A stretch of DNA of 10,537 nucleotides, taken from positions 1 through 10,537 of the forward strand of contig JALOMY010000066.1 in NCBI GenBank assembly GCA_025455225.1. The letters run 5' to 3'. Below, one piece after another: positions 5,740 through 10,537 of the stretch. The position numbers were made by a program, and so were the translations under genes. Positions within the stretch are counted from its first letter, which is position 1; the number at the start of each line of letters is the position of its first letter. A model generated the notes under the pieces. The model was not told the origin of the DNA. It saw nothing but the letters and a program-made list of their open reading frames with translations, and did not search any database. Origin of the DNA: Cyclobacteriaceae bacterium. Lineage in GTDB: Bacteria; Bacteroidota; Bacteroidia; Cytophagales; Cyclobacteriaceae.

Positions 5740-8286
5740 TTATTCACCTGGATTAGCGGTGGGCACACTCATTACCGATCCGAAAAACAACGCATTTAAA
5801 AACAACTTATTCGTACCGTACCAGATGCCGCGGAAGTTCGGATTGTCGGAAAACATGATCAATCTTCCTTGGCCTTCTCCGCTCAGCAGGATCGCGGCTG
5901 AATTGGCTACCTTTGGAACAACGGATTTGTGCAGATAACCACCTATCAGCGGACTGGCTTTATACTTGGCAATGGTGGTATAGGGATTTTTACTGGGCTG
6001 TAAAAAGGTCATGCCGTTTCGGTAGATGGAAACATTCCGGTCGGTAAACCCAAAACCAATCGGGTTGGTAATATCCAGGTCAACCTGGAAGATGGAACCG
6101 CCAATTTGCCGTGCACCTTCTGTATTAGAGGCATCTTCATAGTTGAAACGCTTTCCGTTTTTCGTGGTGTCAGCGGGTACGAGTTTTTCTTTGGTTAACC
6201 CTTGTTTGATGGCCCACTCACTGGCGGTTTTGAAGGTGATCAGTGTTCCGCCATTCTGAATCCAGGCTTTGATTTTATCTACTTGAGTCTTGTCGAGATT
6301 ATACGTTCCGCTTACCATTACCAGCACGTTGTACTTGTCCCAGTTAACACGGCCCAAGTTTGTGAGGTCTACTTTCGTGATGGGCATGTTAATTCGCTGA
6401 TCAAGCAAGTGCCATACTTCACCTGCTTCGTATCCGGAGACACCGGCACCGATGAGCATGATGGCACGGGGTTTCTTAACCGCAACTGAGAAATTTGAGC
6501 CCAGGTCGATGCCCTTCAGGTTATAGCCGGTCTCCAAGGGGATTACTTCGATGGAACATAGGTTGCTGATTTTCTGAAGGGATTCGTATAAGGTATCCGG
6601 ACTTACCTTCTGGTCGTATACCGGAATAATGAGTGTGCCGTGGCGGAAAGCACGCTCTTTACCATTGATGGAGGCACTGAATGAACGAAACGCAGTTTTA
6701 ACAATTACCCCGTCTTCCTGAAGTTGATACAATGCCCGGTGAACATTGTAGTCTGTAATATCGATCAGGTAGGCGTAGTTGCTTTTTGTTACCGGTGCAA
6801 TGGTCTTGACCAGATCCTGTTCAATTTTATTTCCTTTGGTCACCACTCCACGTATTTCAGCATGGGGAAGATTAAAGGCATGCACCAGCGACCAGGTAGA
6901 CGCATCGTAGAAAATGCTGTCGGTATACGTAATTTCTTTCTCAAAAACCGAACGCACCATGATGTAATTGAGTTGTTCGGTGGGAACGATGAATGCTTTT
7001 CCTTTTTCAAAATACTTTCCACCCATCGCCAGATCTTTTGGTAAATCGTATACTTCAATTTCATGGAGACGAAGAAGATTGACGAAAGCAAAGGTGCGGG
7101 TGAGATCATTGGCATCGCCAAATACATAGCCTTTTACCGGGTTGGCCTTCGCCTGGCTTTGTGCGGTTCGGAAAAAGCTGAGGCGCAGGTTAATCAGGCT
7201 TTCTTTTTCGGCCAATGAAGCACGAACTGTTGTCAGCGATGCCGTGAATTGATTGCGTATGGTGAAGGCAAAGGTGATCGGAATTGTGTTGGTCTCCTGC
7301 AAATGCCCGCGGGAGCTGGCTTGTTCAAACAGGAAGCCCGCACCGCCATAAAAGTTCACATAACTGGATCCATAACCGGGATAGAGTTTGTCAAAAGCTT
7401 CTTTAGTGAAGTACTGCGAGCCAATGCTGTTCATCGCTTTGGCAAAATATTCCCCATACTTCGGGTAGATCACATCGTAGAGATAAGCCGGCACCACCGG
7501 ATTGTTACTGCTGTATTTTCCGGGGTCGAAATAAAAGGTAGAGTTGGTGCCCATCTCGTGATGATCGGTCATCACATAGGGGCGCCACTGATGAAACAAC
7601 TTTAGTCGGTTGCGGCTTTCCGGGTGCACACCCAGAAACCAGTCGCGGTTAAGGTCGAACCAATAGTGATTTGTTCTTCCTCCCGGCCACACTTCATTGT
7701 GTTCACGATCAAGCGGATCGCCAACCAATGGGGAAGCTTTATGCATATTGGCCCAATGCGTATGCCTGTCGCGTCCATCGGGGTTATAAACCGGGTCAAC
7801 AAAGATAACCATGTTCTTCAGCCAGTTTTTGGTTTCATCATCCTCGCTGGCGGTGAGGTAATAGGCTGTTAATAAGGCCGCTTCGGTGCTTGAAGGTTCA
7901 TTGCCATGTACGTTGAATCCCAAATGAATGACCAGTGGCACATCATTATATTGATTGGAGGTATTGCGTTGTAAATGCTTTTGCCGGATGTCTTCCAGTT
8001 TCGCATGATTTTCAGGTGCGGTGATAATGGCTGTAATCTGTGTACGCTGTTCGTAGGATTTTCCGATTTCCAATAAGGTCACACGGTCGGATAGTTGGTC
8101 AAGTGTTTTGAAGTACTCTACCACCTTATCATGCCGGGTATGATGCGACCCGATGGCATATCCCAGGAATTGCTCCGGGGTTGGAATCTGTGGATTAAAG
8201 GATTTGGCTTGCGGATAAAAATAGTCTGGCTGTGCGTGTGCAGCAACGACAAGGCAAAGAAGAAGAAGCAGGAAAATGGTTCGCAT
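5740..8286 (-). CDS. Secreted M14 family zinc carboxypeptidase-like protein
   Basis: This 848-residue exported metallopeptidase belongs to a large M14-domain type common in Bacteroidota. Residues 1-19 form a signal peptide (R2, a leucine-rich core, cleavage probably after AHA or AHAQ). The M14 domain spans about 40-360. The zinc ligands are H127 and E130 in HGNEPSS, with the third His in the TDHHEMG motif (H242 or H243). R214 in DLNRDW fits the substrate-carboxylate arginine region and E321 in FLFEQASSRG the general base. A middle region of unassigned fold follows. About 600-695 (RAIMLIGAGVSGYEAGEVW to TLITFKTASEW) resembles a class I glutamine amidotransferase-like fold, but the expected nucleophile turn reads VSGTY, so a catalytic Cys seems absent. 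The conserved end is DNPNFRGIWYGTNKLFLNALFFG. It probably acts on peptides outside the cytoplasm. Substrate is unknown. Confidence 0.92.
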   Translation of the reverse strand: MRTIFLLLLLCLVVAAHAQPDYFYPQAKSFNPQIPTPEQFLGYAIGSHHTRHDKVVEYFKTLDQLSDRVTLLEIGKSYEQRTQITAIITAPENHAKLEDIRQKHLQRNTSNQYNDVPLVIHLGFNVHGNEPSSTEAALLTAYYLTASEDDETKNWLKNMVIFVDPVYNPDGRDRHTHWANMHKASPLVGDPLDREHNEVWPGGRTNHYWFDLNRDWFLGVHPESRNRLKLFHQWRPYVMTDHHEMGTNSTFYFDPGKYSSNNPVVPAYLYDVIYPKYGEYFAKAMNSIGSQYFTKEAFDKLYPGYGSSYVNFYGGAGFLFEQASSRGHLQETNTIPITFAFTIRNQFTASLTTVRASLAEKESLINLRLSFFRTAQSQAKANPVKGYVFGDANDLTRTFAFVNLLRLHEIEVYDLPKDLAMGGKYFEKGKAFIVPTEQLNYIMVRSVFEKEITYTDSIFYDASTWSLVHAFNLPHAEIRGVVTKGNKIEQDLVKTIAPVTKSNYAYLIDITDYNVHRALYQLQEDGVIVKTAFRSFSASINGKERAFRHGTLIIPVYDQKVSPDTLYESLQKISNLCSIEVIPLETGYNLKGIDLGSNFSVAVKKPRAIMLIGAGVSGYEAGEVWHLLDQRINMPITKVDLTNLGRVNWDKYNVLVMVSGTYNLDKTQVDKIKAWIQNGGTLITFKTASEWAIKQGLTKEKLVPADTTKNGKRFNYEDASNTEGARQIGGSIFQVDLDITNPIGFGFTDRNVSIYRNGMTFLQPSKNPYTTIAKYKASPLIGGYLHKSVVPKVANSAAILLSGEGQGRLIMFSDNPNFRGIWYGTNKLFLNALFFGSVMSVPTANPGE

Positions 8287-8413
8287 AGGTTCAGGATTCA
8301 GTTGTAGAAAATTAGTTAGAATTTCTCCGTTCTGCTTCGTTACTAATACCTTTTTATTTTAGCGGCAGGATATGGCACCTTATATTGCTAACGGTTAATT
8401 GTAAATTGGTAAC
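8287..8413. promoter_or_regulatory. Divergent intergenic region (M14 / ArsC-like genes)
   Basis: This 127-bp AT-rich gap lies between two outward-facing genes and must hold start signals for both unless they are read from elsewhere. On the plus strand TACCTTTT (8347-8354) is one base off the Bacteroidota TAnnTTTG -7 box and lies about 60 bases before the ArsC-like ATG. On the minus strand TAATTTTC, about 25-30 bases before the M14 ATG, is likewise one base off. No convincing -33 TTG element accompanies either, and I see no strong hairpin. Confidence 0.35.
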
Positions 8414-8761
8414 ATGATAGTCTACGGTATAAAAAACTGTAACACGGTTAAATCGGCCCTGGAGTGGCTGAATAAGAAGCAGATTGAATTTGAGTTTCAT
8501 GATTATAAGTCGAAGGGCATCACCGAAGCAAAACTGCGTGACTGGTGTAAGCAGGTCGGGTGGGAGAACCTGGTAAACAAACGGGGAACTACCTGGCGGC
8601 AATTGGATGAATCTGTGCAAAGGAAAATCACAAATGAGAAAGCTGCTATTTCATTGATGCTGGAAAAGACCAGCGTGATCAGGAGGCCACTAATTGAGCG
8701 CAACGGAAAAGTGCTGGTGCTTGGGTTTGATGAAGATGAGTATCGTAAGAAATTGAAGTAA
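8414..8761 (+). CDS. ArsC/Spx-superfamily thioredoxin-fold protein, YffB-like
   Basis: This small 115-residue cytoplasmic protein has the arsenate reductase (ArsC)-like fold. The YffB-type signature is clear: YGIKNCNTVKSALEWL with a single Cys at residue 9 (C-N-T, not the CxxC of classic Spx), FHDYKSKGI at about 28-36, GWENLVNKRGTTWRQL at 49-64 (R57), and IRRPLIERNGKVLVLGF at 89-105 (R91 in the position of the ArsC oxyanion-binding Arg). Length is normal for YffB proteins (about 115-118). YffB-type proteins are often annotated as arsenate reductases, but their physiological role is uncertain and no other ars genes are nearby, so arsenic resistance should not be assumed. It is a single gene, divergent from the M14 gene and convergent with the hemolysin III-like gene, whose stop lies 27 bases beyond. 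Confidence 0.9.
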   Translation: MIVYGIKNCNTVKSALEWLNKKQIEFEFHDYKSKGITEAKLRDWCKQVGWENLVNKRGTTWRQLDESVQRKITNEKAAISLMLEKTSVIRRPLIERNGKVLVLGFDEDEYRKKLK

Positions 8762-8788
8762 TGCTAGTGGTTGCCCGTGTGTGACATT

Positions 8789-9427
8789 CTAATTTGCATA
8801 CCGCATCACCGCCACCACGTGGCAAGCCGATCCTCCCAGCACAAACAAATGCCAGATAAAATGACTGTAGGGGAGTTTTTTCATCAAATAAAAAAGTACC
8901 CCAGTTGTGTAGACTATCCCACCGCCTAACAACCAATACAATCCCTCACGTTCCATATTTTCCAGCAAGGGTTTGATCATAATCATCCCCATCCATCCCA
9001 TGCCTACATAGAGCAGGGCGGAAAGCAAACTTTTACGAGCGCCAATGATTGATTTGATAACTACACCCAATATTGCAAACGCCCAGATTACTCCGAACAT
9101 CATATATCCCCAGAATCCTTTTAAGACACCTAATGCGAAAGGCGTATAGGTGCCCGCTATCAATAAATAGATGGCACTGTGATCAAAAATCTGAAAGACT
9201 TTCTTGGTTCGGCTTACCGGAAAGGCATGATATAATGTGGAGCTCAGGTACATCATTAACAAACATGCTATGAAAATGCCGGCACCTAATACGGCCAGTG
9301 TTCCATGTGGCATAACCGATTGAATAAGAAAGGGTGCAGCAACGACTCCTCCCAGAAACCCCAGTCCGTGACTGATGCTGTTGGCAATTTCTTCGCCCAG
9401 GCTCTGGGTAGGTTTATAGACTTCCAT
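8789..9427 (-). CDS. Hemolysin III / PAQR-type seven-helix membrane protein
   Basis: This 212-residue inner-membrane protein belongs to the hemolysin III (YqfA/TrhA-like) branch of the PAQR/CREST superfamily, with about seven hydrophobic helices. Conserved motifs are visible: EEIANSISHG near the N-terminus (H20), SSTLYHAF (H67), FDHSAIYLLIAGTYTP (D82, H83), and HFIWHLFVLGGSACH at the C-terminal end (H189, H193, H203). In the superfamily these Ser, Asp and His residues form a putative zinc-binding hydrolase-like site. The name hemolysin is historical; bacterial members have been linked to membrane-lipid and fluidity homeostasis, and the function here is inferred from family only. The ATG lies five bases after the stop of the upstream M20 gene, so the two are probably co-transcribed. 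Confidence 0.93.
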   Translation of the reverse strand: MEVYKPTQSLGEEIANSISHGLGFLGGVVAAPFLIQSVMPHGTLAVLGAGIFIACLLMMYLSSTLYHAFPVSRTKKVFQIFDHSAIYLLIAGTYTPFALGVLKGFWGYMMFGVIWAFAILGVVIKSIIGARKSLLSALLYVGMGWMGMIMIKPLLENMEREGLYWLLGGGIVYTTGVLFYLMKKLPYSHFIWHLFVLGGSACHVVAVMRYAN

Positions 9428-9432
9428 CGCTG

Positions 9433-10537
9433 CTATTTTTTACCGATCGGTGGCGGACCATCCGGAATCATTCCGGTGTAGACATGGTCGCCTTTGCGTT
9501 GCCTGAATTCTGCTTTAACGGCTTCTACTTTCTTTGGATCTTCATACAAATCCACCATCGTTAAGGCGAGTGTTTTACCAGCATGCAGCATGCCTTTATG
9601 ACCGATGGACATGCCTCCGCAAGCCACTACAGCCCACGAGTGCCACGGGGTTCCAATGGGTGCCGTAGCTGCGCTTAACCGAACAACCGGAACTACCCAG
9701 CTTACATCGGCTGCATCGGTTGAGCCTCCTTCAGGTTCTTCTTTGGTGGCTTCCAGGGGCTCTATTTTGCTGTATAATCCAACCTGGGGTTTACCAGTCG
9801 ACTCCTGGATTTTTTTGGCGAACGTAACTTCTTCATCCGTGTATTTGATCGGTCCCAGGTATTCCAGATTTTTCTGTATCAGTTCTCCACCTGTAAGATT
9901 CACTAATATCTCATAGACACCGGATACCAATGAAACTTTGTAATCAACATTTGCCATGATGGCTGCACCTTCAGCCATTTTTTTCACGCGTTCATAAACT
10001 TCGTTCATTCCCTCCCGGTTTTTATCACGCACCCGAACCCATAAGCGCGAATAATCCGGTACAACGTTAACCACCTGGCCGCCATCCTGAATATGATAAT
10101 GAATGCGTACACTTGGTTTCACATGCTCGCGATAATAATTGATCCCGGTGGTGTACAACTCCAATGCATCCGAGGCACTGCGTCCATTCCAGGGGTCACC
10201 GGCTGCGTGAGCAGCCTGCCCGTAAAACTCAACCGTGAAATCCACCAGGGCTTGCGAACTTTGAACGGCTGCTTTGGTATCTTCAGCAGGGTGCCAATCC
10301 AAACACACATCTAAATCATCAAATAATCCCGCCCGAATCATCCACAGTTTCCCGAAGAATTTCTCTTCGGCTGGAGTTCCGTAAAATTTAATCGTCCCTT
10401 TTAACTTTCCTTGTTCCATTAATTCTTTTATGGCGATGGCAGCGCCCAGGCTTGCTGTACCGAACAGGTTATGTCCACAGCCGTGGCCGGGTTGACCTTC
10501 AGCCAGGGGATCTTTTGTTGGCATTGCTTTCTGTGAA
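9433..10537 (-). CDS. M20D family amidohydrolase (AbgB-like), N-terminal part outside window
   Basis: This metal-dependent amidohydrolase/peptidase belongs to the M20D group, which hydrolyses N-acyl amino acid or aminobenzoyl-glutamate-type amides; the actual substrate is unknown. The frame is open through the right edge. Residues before the first in-window ATG (10522-10524) read SQKA and run into PTKDPLAEGQPGHGCGHN, as family members do, so that ATG is internal and roughly 100 or more N-terminal residues lie outside, possibly with a signal peptide. In the 367 residues seen, the metal and catalytic motifs are CGH (C20, H22), PAEE (E57, E58), DWHP (H82) and LHAGKT (H318). The dimerisation (lid) domain occupies about 95-220, with GQAAHAAGDPWNGRSA at its start. 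EGGSTDAADVSW and the IPDGPPP end are also family-typical. It is the upstream partner of the hemolysin III-like gene. Confidence 0.93.
   Translation of the reverse strand, partial: SQKAMPTKDPLAEGQPGHGCGHNLFGTASLGAAIAIKELMEQGKLKGTIKFYGTPAEEKFFGKLWMIRAGLFDDLDVCLDWHPAEDTKAAVQSSQALVDFTVEFYGQAAHAAGDPWNGRSASDALELYTTGINYYREHVKPSVRIHYHIQDGGQVVNVVPDYSRLWVRVRDKNREGMNEVYERVKKMAEGAAIMANVDYKVSLVSGVYEILVNLTGGELIQKNLEYLGPIKYTDEEVTFAKKIQESTGKPQVGLYSKIEPLEATKEEPEGGSTDAADVSWVVPVVRLSAATAPIGTPWHSWAVVACGGMSIGHKGMLHAGKTLALTMVDLYEDPKKVEAVKAEFRQRKGDHVYTGMIPDGPPPIGKK

Noticed and set aside
7249..7605. 118-codon plus-strand open frame opposite the M14 gene
   Set aside because: It is antisense to the zinc-site region of the M14 peptidase, has no recognisable domain and no start context; several similar shadows occur along this gene.
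8414..8761. Arsenic resistance locus based on the ArsC-like gene
   Set aside because: The sequence is of the YffB type and no arsB, acr3 or arsR gene lies near it, so an arsenic function is not supported.

Overview
The window looks like an ordinary chromosomal segment of a Bacteroidota bacterium, probably of the Cytophagales. The evidence is the family flavour of the proteins, the trpC-trpF-trpB gene order, the large M14 and M20 exported or peptidase-type proteins typical of that phylum, one good Bacteroidota-type promoter -7 box (TAnnTTTG), and mostly non-Shine-Dalgarno starts. Base composition is moderate and even. I see no tRNA, rRNA, CRISPR, insertion sequence, phage or integration signature.

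Bases 1-4290, plus strand, are the distal part of a tryptophan biosynthesis operon: trpC (5' end cut by the window edge), trpF, trpB, a DUF1684 lipoprotein gene, then trpA. TrpC, TrpF and the TrpA/TrpB synthase carry out the last steps from phosphoribosylanthranilate to tryptophan. The genes overlap or lie within about 20 bases of one another, so they are probably co-transcribed. The unusual point is the DUF1684 predicted envelope lipoprotein placed between the two tryptophan synthase subunit genes, with its 3' end overlapping the likely trpA start.

Bases 4319-5678, plus strand, hold a MATE-family membrane exporter that may have its own promoter. A perfect 34-bp palindrome without spacer (5692-5725) sits in the convergent gap that follows.

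Bases 5740-8286, minus strand, encode a large secreted M14 zinc carboxypeptidase-like protein with a C-terminal amidotransferase-like domain. A 127-bp divergent gap separates it from a small plus-strand ArsC/YffB-like thioredoxin-fold gene (8414-8761).

Bases 8789-10537, minus strand, hold a probable two-gene unit: an M20D amidohydrolase (its 5' end lies beyond the right edge) followed by a hemolysin III/PAQR-type membrane protein.

No intergenic gap exceeds 130 bases. I found no convincing new defence or mobile system. The best lead is the DUF1684 gene inside the trp operon, together with its high tryptophan content compared with the tryptophan-poor biosynthetic enzymes around it.
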